From the NCBI GenBank assembly GCA_003415625.1, contig PYIU01000003.1:1240001-1304000 (forward strand): a stretch of 64,000 bases of DNA, written 5' to 3'. The stretch comes from Aquanectria penicillioides. Its lineage: Eukaryota; Ascomycota; Sordariomycetes; Hypocreales; Nectriaceae. The position numbers and the translations under genes are program-made. Each line of letters opens with the position of its first letter. Positions within the stretch are counted from its first letter, which is position 1. Of this stretch, positions 1 to 16,800 are shown piece after piece. The notes under the pieces were generated by a model. It had not been told where the DNA came from and did not search any database. It saw only the letters and a program-made list of their open reading frames with translations.

Positions 1-2639
1 TCGGCGATCTGCCAAGCTGTCTGTATGCCCTGTGTCTCCGCTGCCACGGTTGCTGGCTGGGCAATGAAATGGCACGCCTGGCACGGTAGCTAGATTGCTC
101 AGCACGGTGTGGTGCGGTGCGATGCGGCATCGAGGCATGATCTGCAAAGCCACCTCCATCAATTTTGACACAAACCATGGCCATTTGGGCTCATCGCTTT
201 CAGCAACGCCATGATCGAACGCCGCCATCGCCCTCGGCTTCCCCACACGCCCAAAACGCCCAAGTCAGCCGCCCGACCTGCACCCTCCCTCCTCTCCCCT
301 CGCCCTCTTCTCATGGCTGGATCCAGGCGACTTTAGCCCAAGCCCCACGACGACTCGAGCCTCCAACAGTGGCCCCCGAAAAGTGGTGCGCGAGTGGGCC
401 CTGCTGGAAGGGAATTTCACCGGTAGCTTCTGCGCTAGAAGGCTTCTAGACTTACAACCGTGCCACCCGGCTGACCACTGTGCAGGGAAGTGTTATCGTA
501 CCCAAGTACCGCTTGATTGGTGCCTGGACCGGAGAGATAACCTGAGTGGATGCCTCTGATCTAGGTAGAAGCCCTGCTCCGGAACCTTGGTTTGACGACA
601 GGGGGGGGGGGGGGGGGGGGCCGTTGGTGGTCGTAACGGTCGTGTCCTCTCGTTGGTTGTGGCGTTTCTTTTGGGAGGGGCATCCTAGTGGTGGCACACG
701 CTTGCAGTCGCCCTCCTCCTCATCCCTCTCTTTGCTCCGTGAGAGATAGGTACGCCACCCACTGGGATTACGCTTCCCATAGCCTGCGCAGTGCCGCGCC
801 ATTTCCGATTGGCGCCATGCCGGAGAGACACACTCTTCAAGGACATATCTTCGGCGACGCCTTGATTGGACCGTTGAGCCAGGTGGCGGCTGCGAGCGGC
901 AGGCGGTAGCAAGCGAATGACCCAAACCACCACCTGTTCGACGATGCAGTACATGCCATCCCCATGTCCCTATGCCGCTGCCGTTGCCGTCCCATGCTAT
1001 GTCCTGCTTTGGCGTGCTTTGTTCCCTGGTCACCTCGCCGTTTCATTCAAACAAGAGGCTGCCCCCCCCCTTTTTGTCCCTCCGCTCCCCTCAATGCCCG
1101 ATACCGAGACATGTACATTCAGTGCAGCCTCTCACCACCAAATCTCTCCTCGCGGTTGATATGGCCAAGCCTTGGCTGTTGAGGCTTAAAATTTCTGGGC
1201 GAACACTTGGCTTCTCTGGGGTTCCGACTGCAAGATCCTTAATCAGGTCCGAGCCTCAAGATGACTCCATCGAATCTCAAGATAGCAAGATATCCCCAGA
1301 CTTTTGCACGAAACTTGCAGTTGTTATTACGAGACAGAATCCACCCCCAGAATATTCACACGGGCAGCCAGATCGCGGTATGCCCACTCTCGTGTCCAGG
1401 TGTCGGTCAACGCCCGTTCACCACGCGCACAAGGATGATGTGGGACGTAGACCACCAGCAAGCCAACGCGAAGAACCGCGAAAAGCCGTGCCTCCTATGC
1501 TCGCTTCACCTGCGGATGTGTTGCGTGTGCCTCTCCCCAAGTTACTTCCCATCTCGTCTGTCCACCTGCTTCTCTCACTTACGGCCGGGGCGAACGGAAT
1601 GAGCACAGAGTACGAGTACGGTACGTAATCCCACAGAGGCGATGACTCCAATTATTAGTCTTGCCGCACTAGCTCCAAAAGAGAAGGTGGTTAGACGCCC
1701 ATCGGTGCGGAGAAGCATCCTCATACGCTGCACTCCACTTCGGAGCCAAGGATGCCGGCGGGGAGTCGAAAAGGCTTGTTCTCAGCTCTCCCTGGCACCA
1801 TCCCCATAGCCATGGCATGACCCAAGCAACCAAGCTTCAAGCCCAAGATCCAGCACCGGATCCACACAAGTGTGATCGCCGTCTATCCCTGCAGCCTCTA
1901 CTTGCAACCGGGGCCAGGTCGTTTCCAACTTGGAATTGTCCGTTGCAGGATAGCGTCAAGCTTTGGCCTCATCAGTTGTTGCGGATATCATCGCTTTTGC
2001 GAGAAAAATACCAATCGACCCCAATCCTCTTTGGTCACTTCCCCTCCCCTCCCCATCGCCCCCCTTTTCAAACGCCTGCCAGCAAGGCTAGCTGGCCCCG
2101 GACGTGCCCTGAACCCAAACCAGTGTGACATCTCGTTTGCGACCGGGCGACGGTTAAGCCGGTGGGTGGCGATGGGGTCACTTGAGAGGTCCTATCCTAT
2201 AGCTTAGCAGCTCTTTGCCCAGTTCGCATCGAACCATCAGCTGCCTCAATTGTCCTCGGCCCATGGGCTAGTCGCATCTCATTTGCCTCGCTTCACCATC
2301 TGCTTATGCTGCCTCCCACCACACTATACACCACCCGTAAGATCGAATGATACCCTTTTGGCATATTGCTACTACCTAGTCTATTCGGCATCGTCGGTCC
2401 ACCTGTTTTCCATTCACCTCCCTCCACAGGGGTCCTACATTGTTAGCCTCGACACCAACTGCTTTGAGGCATCGCCGCGGGAACCATCACAGACAAACTG
2501 CAGGTTTTTTACTCTAAACCCTGGTTTACTGATCCCAGAAAGCTATTGTAGGCCCAGAGCTGCCAGAAACCCACATTTTTAACTGCCTCCCTATTAAGGT
2601 GTAGTACGTGACGTTCGCGTCGTGGGTCTCCTTTTCCCT
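1..2639. other. Left-end intergenic region, no supported gene
   Basis: Open frames here are short or low in complexity (Pro/Ser/Arg-rich) on both strands, with no recognisable domain and no convincing exon-intron structure. The stretch is CT-rich like other intergenic DNA in this window and carries a 20-base G tract at 601-620. The right part is the downstream flank of TTI1, whose stop codon is at 2640-2642. The 5' end of the window may cut through regulatory DNA of a gene outside it. Confidence 0.6.
601..620 (+). repeat. Mononucleotide G tract (20 bases)
   Basis: An uninterrupted run of 20 G lies in non-coding DNA. Its exact length should be treated as uncertain, because shorter homopolymers elsewhere in this window appear to be one base short. 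Confidence 0.9.
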
Positions 2640-5600
2640 TCAATGAAGCTTCTCCATCGCGACAAATTCAACCCCATCCATCTGAGGGGCCGGAATGGAT
2701 TCAATTGCTCCTCTCTCGTACCGCGCCAGCCACACTGCGTCCCCGTTGATGGCCTCCAACGCTTCCCGCACCTTCTTGTTACGTTCAAGGGCCTCCGAAA
2801 GGAGATCTAGAACATCGTCGAACATCTCGTCGTCAATACCCACATAGGACACCATGGACGTCAACAGCTCAACCGTCGCTTCCCATATTCTCGCCGGTGA
2901 TGCAAACTGTCCCAGTCCACCAGAGTATGATACGACCTCCTTCAGCGAGGAATTGCCATCGAGGCCATTGTTACCGCGGTACGGCATCAGTATTTGCTTA
3001 TTGTCGTCTACCGGGCCCATAAAATTTTTGCCCTGATCCCCGTGGGGTCTGTTGCGACCCGAGGTGTTGGAAGCTTGGCGCTTTACCTTGCGACACCAAT
3101 CTCTCAGCCAGTCACGCCATTCAGTCTTGAACCGAGAACTAAGGAAATTTCCAGCAGCAACACAAAGAGCCGAGAGCGCGTGGCATGCCTCGATCGTAAT
3201 GAATGCCTCTGAATCGCGCAGTCTGTCTATTACCACCGGCCAGACGGCGTTAACAAGAGGCAAAAACGCATCCTCATCCGGTGCTAAGGCAGAGGATGCC
3301 GTGGTTAGTAACTCCAACAATGATCGCCGCAACGTTGGGGTTGGAGATGTCAGGTAGTGCTGCGTCAGATTTGCCACGCGCAGCAGAAGCCGATACGTTG
3401 GTGAGTTTGGGGGTTTCTCCTCTTCCGGTGCATCCGCTGCCTCTTGTTGTTCTTCTTCTTTGTCTGCATTCTTGTCCTTCCAAGGTGTTGTTGGATGGCC
3501 AACCTCTGTTTCGAGATCGTCGCGCGCCTCTCTTTGCTTCCTCTTTTCCAGAATTTCCAGGAGTCTCAAGAGTCCGTTTGCCTCCGGTGCCTTTATACGA
3601 TGATCGATTTTCGCAGTCTTTTGATGCTGAAGCAGGAGCATATCGGATCGAACGCCCTGGTCAACTACCTCCTTCAAGACCGTAAATAAACTCTCCACAA
3701 ACAAAGGATAGCCGTGGTAGTTTTCGAGAGCCGCAAAGACAGACTCGATAACATCATCAAGATAGGGGACCAATCGTGGTCCCGCAAGCCGGATCATCAT
3801 TGTCAAGACATTGATCGAGGCCGGGGAAACATCAAGTGTATTCAGCCTTAGCGAGACTGAATTCACCATGTAGTCGACGTTGTCAATGATTAGCTCTGAA
3901 ACGTTGGTGTATCCGCACGCCGTCGCAAGACTGTTCATTGTGACAATAGCATGCTTTTGCAAGTTTGAATTCTTCGAGCCCAAGAACGTGGCTATTGGGA
4001 AGAGCACATCAATGAGCTCGGGGCGAAAGGACTCGCCAGATTTCTGAGCTGTGTGGGCAGTAACTTCAAGTGCAAGCGCTTCCAAGCGCCAATCCACGGG
4101 TTGTACATCAGAGTGACTGTCGAGAATCTGTACTGAAGTAGAATACAGTTCATTGAAGACAATATCCAAGTCTTCAGATGAACTTGTCAGAGATGACAAG
4201 TCCAAAAACATTTCGTCTTCTGCGGACGAAGCATGGCTGGCTTTGCAAATCTGGAAGCAGAGCCAGAATGAAGCAATTTGACCCAAGGAGGTGGACTCTT
4301 GCACCTGCTCCAACATGCTGCTCGCAAGCCTTGTTTGCAGTGGGGAAGATCCGAGAAATTTCACGAGAGACATCATCTCGCTTCTTATTTTCCTTTGGCT
4401 TTCGTATGACAAGATCACTGGGGGATACTGTAAGTCCGGCGATTCGGTCATAGAACCGCCACTGTCAATCAACCGTATGTTTGTACTTTCATCTGTTTGG
4501 ATGGGCTTTGCTCCTTGAACAAGTGAGATGATGCTGTCTGTCAGGGTGCTGGATATTGAATCCTCTAGGGTAGACGACTCAATTTGTAAGGTCTTGAGAA
4601 GCTCAAGCCCTTTCAGCAAATTGTGTATGGCGTGCTGTTTCACATCCTCATCGCCTGATTGCATTATCCGGGGAAGGCTGGACATCCAGTTATATGTCGT
4701 TGTCTTGACCATTTCCCCAAGCTCCGGGTAGACGCCCGCGAGATCCTGGAGGCCCGTTTCGGTCAAGGAAATCTTAGCTCCACTCTCGTTCAAAATCATG
4801 GCCGTCTCAACCAAAAACGGGGCACAGGTTTCCAGCGTTTTGTGGCACTCGTCCAGCAAGGTGACACACAACTTGCTCAACGAGCTCCTAACCTCTGCTG
4901 AATCCTGGAGCCGTAGTTTCATAATCGTTGAAAGAGCTCGTTTGACTTGGGCAACTGTAGCCTGAAGCCAAGCTGGAGAAAGAATTTTCCCTTTCTCGGC
5001 GTCATCTGCTCCTTCTTTCGTCTCGGTCTTGGCGAGGATTGCCCTTGTTCTTAGGTCTGAGAGCACACGGGTCAACACCAGGCTCGCCGTGTCAAGGCCC
5101 TTTGCGAGAACGGTTTTCTTGTATCTAGCAGGGGTAGACAAGACTTTAGACAGAGATGATATTGTTCCGGGAAGAAAGCTTGCTAATGCGGCATGCTCCT
5201 TGATGGTATTGTAAACCGCCTGGATGGCACGCAGAGCCTCATGCTGGATCTGAGGCGTTGCCCCGTCCGTTACCCCCTCCAGCATTACACTGATGCCGTG
5301 CCCCAGGGCAGGTATCGTGTCTGATTCAGTTAGTCCCGCAGCAGAGGTGGCCGACAGGCTCGCCGTAGTGATTAGGGCAGTTAAGCCCCGAAATGCTTCC
5401 AGCACCGTCTCTTCATCGGCGATTCGGTTTTCAGCGGACCCAGGAGTTCCATCGATAATAAATGTCAGAAGTGTTAGGATTTGCTGCACAAGCTTCGCAG
5501 ATAGCTTCGACTTCCACCCATGAACGATGAGAATTGTCAGACACTTGATGCAGTTTTCGATCAAGGACATCGGATACCGATCCATTTGGCGGAAGACATG

Positions 5601-5883
5601 GTACAGTGGAAAGAAGACATATTCAGCAATTTTGTCGTCCAATGCTACCGGACTGCGCTGGATTTGTTCGTTAAGGACGGTCAAGATGTGGTCCGTCACC
5701 TCGTTGAGTCCACTGGTTGCCGCGGGGCCATCGGGTTCTCGAATGGCCAGCTGGCTTAGTTTGACACACCATGGCTTAAGCTAAGTGACAGTCAGAGCTG
5801 GATTTTAATTACCGTGGATACCAAGTTACACTGACCTTCTGGAAGAAGTCGTTCCTTTCCTGGGTTTTGGGAGGAGACTGCAT
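2640..5883 (-). CDS. TTI1: TTI1-like HEAT-repeat protein (TEL2-interacting protein 1)
   Basis: Two exons on the minus strand: 5836-5883 (16 residues, starting M-Q-S-P-P-K) and 2640-5780, joined across a 55-nt intron (5781-5835; donor GTCAGT, acceptor TTAG). The product is about 1062 residues. The joint reads NDFFQK-LKPWCVKLSQ; the long downstream frame has no ATG of its own near its 5' end, so the short first exon decides the start. The protein is helical throughout, with repeated HEAT-like Leu/Ala patterns, and ends near WLARYERGAIE and MEKLH, as I expect for TTI1. In the family, Tti1 forms the TTT complex with Tel2 and Tti2, which works with Hsp90/R2TP to mature PIKK kinases (TOR, ATM, ATR types). 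It is divergent from the hydrolase at 6353. Identification is by overall sequence character, so the family call is strong but not certain. Confidence 0.85.
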
Positions 5884-6352
5884 CTTGGTTGGAAGCCAAC
5901 GCCTGTGGTCTGGCTAAAAATGCATGGTCTTTCGACGCAGCGAAAGTCGGTTGGAAGACGTGAAAGGACCAAGAAAAAGATCCCTGTGAGAAATTTTGTG
6001 AGTCAACACGTGTTGTCCTGGGTTTCCATATAACAACGGGACGAATAGTTCTTGGGATGTGACGTTCTGCCTGGAATTCCCAATTTTGGTGGAGCTTGTT
6101 TGAGTCCCTCAGATTTTGGACACTATGAGGGTCCCATATTTTGTACAGTGCACACACTGTCCCAGGACTGTCATAAACCAGCAGGTTGGACTCATGAATT
6201 TGCCCCGCATTGTCCGGCTAGCCTCACACCGTGTGTGCCTCACGGATGAGCAGCTCACACTGCCGATAATCATCCTGTCCCCAGAGGAGAACTACGAATC
6301 TCAGACCACCAACAGAAACGCCTATCGACTCTATTAGCAAATATAACTAGCC
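5884..6352. promoter_or_regulatory. Shared promoter region of TTI1 and the DUF1749 hydrolase
   Basis: This 469-bp gap between two divergent start codons must hold both promoters. It contains a perfect 12-bp palindrome, CAACACGTGTTG (6004-6015), centred on a CACGTG E-box, the class bound by CBF1-type bHLH proteins. No other element is clear. Confidence 0.5.
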
Positions 6353-7332
6353 ATGGCACCTTCCGGGCCTTTTTCGGTCGCCGTTCATCCGTTTGATTCT
6401 GAAACTAGGCACTCTTGTGCGTACGAAATTGGGCCTTCTTCAGCTCGCAATGCACTCATAGTAATTGGTGGTCTTACGGATGGCCCTCACACTCTTCCCC
6501 CAGTCCGCACCTTGGCCCAGTATCTTGTGGATTCCCCGGACTTGGACTATTCGGTTTTCGAATTTCGTATGAGGAGCTCGTTCAATGGATTTGGAACATC
6601 TAGCTTGTCCAACGATGTTGCTGACACATCTTCCCTCGTCAAGTACCTCAGAGGATTGGGAAAAGAGAAGATCACCCTTATGGGACACTCCACTGGGTGC
6701 CAGGTATGTCGTAGTTAGAATCGTAGTTCCTTTGCTAATGATAATGATAGGACTGCATGGAATATACCAACTACGCCAAGCACAGCAATGAGCCCGTCGA
6801 TGGTTTTATCCTGCAAGGCTGTGTCTCCGACAGAGACACTTTAGAACTCATCATGCCCGATCCCGAGCCGAGTCTTGAACATGCCGCCAAGATGATTGCC
6901 CAAGGTCTAGAACAGGATGTTATGCCTTCTGCTTTAATCCCCCGGTGCTCGGTGCCCCAATTTCGGCCTACCGATTCCAGTCTCTGGCTGCTAAAGGGCA
7001 AGATATTCTACAAGGCGGGTTTCTTAAAGCGATGTGGCTAACCCGTGGGTAGTGGTGATGACGACTATTTCTCGCAGGATCTGGATGATGAGACAGTCAA
7101 GAAATTCTGGGGACGATTTCAGAAACCAGTCCTGGTTCTCCACTCGGGTGAAGACGAGTATGTACCACCAAGTGTGGACCAGGAAGCTCTTAACAAGAGG
7201 TATAAGGACGCTAGTTCTTTCGTCAGCTCGTTGTCTGGACTGATCCCCGGAGCAAGCCATGCTGTCAATGAGCCAGAGGCTCAAGATTGGCTGGCGAGAC
7301 GAGTGGGCGAGTTTTTGAAGACTCTTAGTTAA
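6353..7332 (+). CDS. Alpha/beta hydrolase, DUF1749 family, with one frameshift
   Basis: Three exons: 6353-6703, 6751-6997 and 7053-7332. Intron 1 is ordinary (GTATGT...ATAG); intron 2 (6998-7052) is a GC-AG intron with donor GCAAGA and a CTAAC branch site. Conceptual length is about 292 residues once the frame is bridged. The fold is supported by the nucleophile elbow GHSTGCQ at the end of exon 1, an acidic residue in LHSGEDEYVPP, and a late His in PGASHAV. DUF1749 proteins include fungal esterases related to SidJ, which hydrolyses siderophores; that substrate is only an analogy here. Within exon 2 the frame breaks at the C run 6939-6943: upstream reads MPSALIP, downstream reads VLGAPISAYRFQSL one frame over, and one extra C would restore it. 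It may be a sequencing indel or a real lesion. Confidence 0.8.
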
Positions 7333-8363
7333 GAAAACTTTGTGAGGGGGGTTCGAGCTGCGGGACGTGCTTCATGCCTTCGTATATGCCGGATTCTCCG
7401 TTCGTTACCAAATTGGTTGTTATTGGCCTCGTGATGGTGCACAAATGGCGTAGATTTCGACTCACAGTCACCACCATGGTGCACAAACCTTTCACACATC
7501 CGTATTTCCGCTTCGAACAGCGTGACACATGGAAACAACGGGAAATAAAGAGACTCTATGTATTAATGGTGCGATGATTGTTTTGGAAGTTGAAGGGCCA
7601 AGCCTCTGGATAGAAAAAAAAACAACAAAGTCCATGTCCAGGGTAGGCGGAGGTCGGCCTTTTTCAAAGCCGGCCCATGGCTCCGGAGTTTCGCATTAAC
7701 GCCGCAAATAAACCCTGCGAACGCCCAAAACCCCGCCACAGGTCCCCACTGCTGATTACCAAACCCCCCAGTTCGTGTTAGCGCGGTTGCTGTCGACGAG
7801 ATTATGGCGGACTATGGAGGACCGCAGCGCGTGCGCTTACAAACAGAGGCTTTCCTTTCGACAAGATTCCGTCCGACTTGACGGACCGTCGCCCAATTAC
7901 AGCATTGGTGAAAACCTCGTCCCCCTCCATCACAGTTCTCTTGTTTGCCTTGGACCTGCGAGTTACATCTTGGATCTGGATCTGGATTCGGGCGTATCGC
8001 GCAATTCCTCATCGCAACCCAGGCTCCGCGGAATCCCTGCGGACCCGAACTCCGACCTTGTGCCGGCGTCGCTCCGCGTCATAGGCCATAGGCCATAGGC
8101 TGTAGGCAGACACAGACCCAGAACACCAAAGCACAGAGCTCCACAGAGCTACGATCCTTACCCGCGTGCACTACGCCTGTCGACGGACGCGCCACCAGCC
8201 GCAGCCTTGGACTGAACTCAACCATTACGTCGTCGTCGTAGCATGAGGTGACGACGCTGACTTTGCCTTTCTTTTCTCTCTTCTCCTCCTCCTTCCCTCA
8301 TCCGCTCGCTCCTAGATCGACCGCCGGACGTCCGAACTCGCTCGATTGAGCGACCCTCCCACA
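7333..8363. promoter_or_regulatory. Intergenic region and promoter of the ABCC transporter
   Basis: About 1 kb between the hydrolase stop and the transporter start. The last 100 bases are a CT-rich leader typical of strongly transcribed fungal genes. A short tandem duplication (three copies of CATAGGC, about 8082-8100) lies 260 bp upstream of the ATG. No open frame here is credible. Confidence 0.5.
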
Positions 8364-13838
<5,475 letters not shown>

Positions 13839-16800
13839 GAGCATGCGGAACCGGTCCGGTCCCGGAAGGAGATTTGATTTACTTGTGTGAGGGAACCAAC
13901 AAACGCGTACGGGTCCGGGTCCGTTCAAACCCGGTGGAAGGGAAGGGAACTGTACATGTCGGAAGCAAGGAAAACAAATTTGTATAGTGAATTCAAGATT
14001 TTCTCGCGTTTGACTCTCGCTCGGTTCTGCGCATAGACTCTGCAGTGAGGATGATACTTGAATGGGGATCTCATCGCCGATGTTCACAAAGCCGTGCGTC
14101 GGTGTCGCCGGTGCCACCTTGTTCCCGCCCCCCGAACGATCTAAGGGACCGACGCCCGCAGAAAAGATCAAAGCTGTTGGATCATTTGGTGGAGGGCAGA
14201 GGGAGGAATAATTAAGGCGTTCGGTCGTCAGCTGGGGAGACAGATCTCTGCGGCGTGGCTGATGAGCGGACCTGCAGGGCGAGCTGAACTGACTAGGTGC
14301 ATCATCTACAGTGGGAGCGCGGCTTTCACGCCGCCTCTTGTTTTCTGCTCCGTCGGGTAATCCGGGAAGCTCCCCTCATCTTGCAGGAAAATGTATGATG
14401 GCTCATGGATTGTGAGGAAGGATTCCATCCGGGCGTTTCGAGAATACGACTGGGGCGCATGGGAGAAGAAAAAAAAAAGGCGGCCTGGAGCAAAAGGCGG
14501 TTTGGACTATTGATGCTGTACTTGGGAATGCTACGTACGCGGTGAGCCACAGCATGGGTTGCAGGATTCAAGGATGCTAGGTGACAGCCAGAGGTTGTGG
14601 AGGGCATAAAGCATCGATGCGTATGCAAGCCGCGTGCAGGCCTTGCCGGGAGCATGGCCGAGAAAGAGGCTAAACGTCATGCAGGTTGCATTCTGGACCG
14701 ATTTCACGACATGACCCTCCCACTCATTCAACCCCCCTCCCTCCCTCCCTTCCCTCTCTCAGGTTGATTTGACACAGTTCCGTAGCATCAAGGGAGAGAC
14801 ACTTTGCAAGGCCCGACAGCGGCTGTTGGCTTTAGAGCAGGAGAGAAGTTGCTAGCGGGGCACGAGTAGAAGAATATCAAACCGGACCGTTGTAATCTAT
14901 TCGTGGCGTCGATAGCTGGAAGGTAAGTTGCGCGCCATGTTGGAAGATGCGCCACGGTAAGACCTCTTGTGTCACCCACCAGCAATCCCCACCAGTGCCG
15001 ATCCTTATGCTTGTTTATGTTGGGATAGAGATGGGAGGGCTTGTAAGAGATGCGGAAGAAATACTGGAGATGGAAGCAACAAGGGTAGATGAGAGAGGAC
15101 ATGGACACTCAATGTGAAGAAACTAGTTGATGTCTGGTTGGGTCTGATGCCCTGTAACACCCCTCACGCTGACTGGGTGAAGGGCGGAGTTTCACTCATC
15201 GGGCTTGATGTACCAGGAATATAAACAGCTTGAGCCGCAGAGATCCGGTGATGCAACACAAAATGTCAAAACGGCTCAGCACTACCCCAGATCACTCAAG
15301 CCCCGACGAAATCTCCCTGGTCTACAATGAAACACCAGCACCAGGCGTCAGCAGGTTGAAGGACTATGAGCATCGAGATAACATCCCAATTTCGTGACCC
15401 TTGGCGGTGATGGGTTTGTTTGGATGATGCTGATCTTGGAGTGTCTCTTAGGCCCCGCTTGGGAATGGATGTCAACGTTTGCAGAAATTATTCAACCCCC
15501 CAGCATCTCCTCTGAGGATGCCATGGTGGGCCTGGATGTCTGTGCTTGGTGAGGGGATGAGAGACATCCTGTCTCATACGAGAGGTTGTGATCGAATCAG
15601 CGACATGTCAAATGTGTCCATGTCCTAGATCTGGATGAGGCTAACTGATGCTGGTCAATGCTGCAGCTATAGTTCTGGTGGTGGCGCTGTGTGACGGTGA
15701 TAGTGGCGCTCTGAGCGTTGCGATTGGATGCTCAGGGTGTCTGAGGCAGTGGATGAGATGGTGGGCACCTCTGACAGAGAAGGTTGAGAGGGTCCAGGCG
15801 GCTTGTCGGTCATGGCGTGAAGAGCGTTGCGACTCTGCCGCGGGGATTGGCTGCTTGTTTACTTAGAATCTGTTCCGCACACCAACTTGGCCTCCCCTGG
15901 ACGACAGGAGGTAGGGTGATGATGGAGAGAATGATGCGGGTGTTGTAAATCTTGGTTGCTATAGATGGAGGCATCAACGGCTCTGCGGGGGGTGTGGGTG
16001 TCCGAGAATGGCATGTGGAAGCCAGGAATGATGTTTGAGGTGTAAAGGCGAGAGAACTATTGTAGCTGTTGGCCGAAGTTCCGACCAGGATCTACGATGG
16101 TCGAGACCCCAAAAAATTGACCTGTCTCGTTACCACACCGTCGGCGTCGATCCACGATGCCCATGTTTTCCACTGCGGATCTTTGCTGGTCAATAACGAC
16201 CAGGTATGCGGTTAGCCTTCATTTCGGTAAGCCGGGCCTTGTTAATAGGCCTTGCTTCAACTGAACTCGGATATGACTTACTAGAACAAGTGATGCAGGG
16301 AGATGTCGGTCACTGATACTAATTGAAGAAACACGGAACCAGCCGAGGGATTTGTTGTGATCATGGGCAAATCCCTCCAGGATTTATCGTTGCTGACAGG
16401 GCATTCCGAAAGTAGGAGTATTCTCGTTTGGGGGGGGGGGGCTCAAAAATGGCCAGCTCCCGACCGCTTGGAACGGCGGTAACGAAGGGGTGATTGTACG
16501 GGATGATCTCGATGGCCCTGCATCTGTCGATATGACAATGAGCGTGTGGACCGACCAAGGGGAATCACAGAGGACGAGACGACCAGGGTCAGGGAGCCCG
16601 TGCAAACAGAGCCTAGCAAGCTGGACAACCTTGGGCAGAATTTCTGAGTTGGGAGGGCGAAGGTGGCTGCAAGTGATAGGCTGGGCGTTGGTTTGGAGAC
16701 GTGGCTGTGTAGGAGCATGGCCGATCCACGGTTTTGAACCAGTGCCCTCCCACTACCCCAGTGTCTTGCCCTGTTGCTTGCAGGGGGGTGTTGTGCAGCT

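Noticed and set aside
972..1628. 218-codon open frame on the plus strand near the left end
   Set aside because: Composition is erratic, overlapping frames are equally open, there is no domain and no splice structure.
2640..5699. TTI1 beginning at the GTG near 5699
   Set aside because: The conserved-looking protein continues upstream of this codon and joins a short ATG-bearing exon at 5836-5883 through a good intron.
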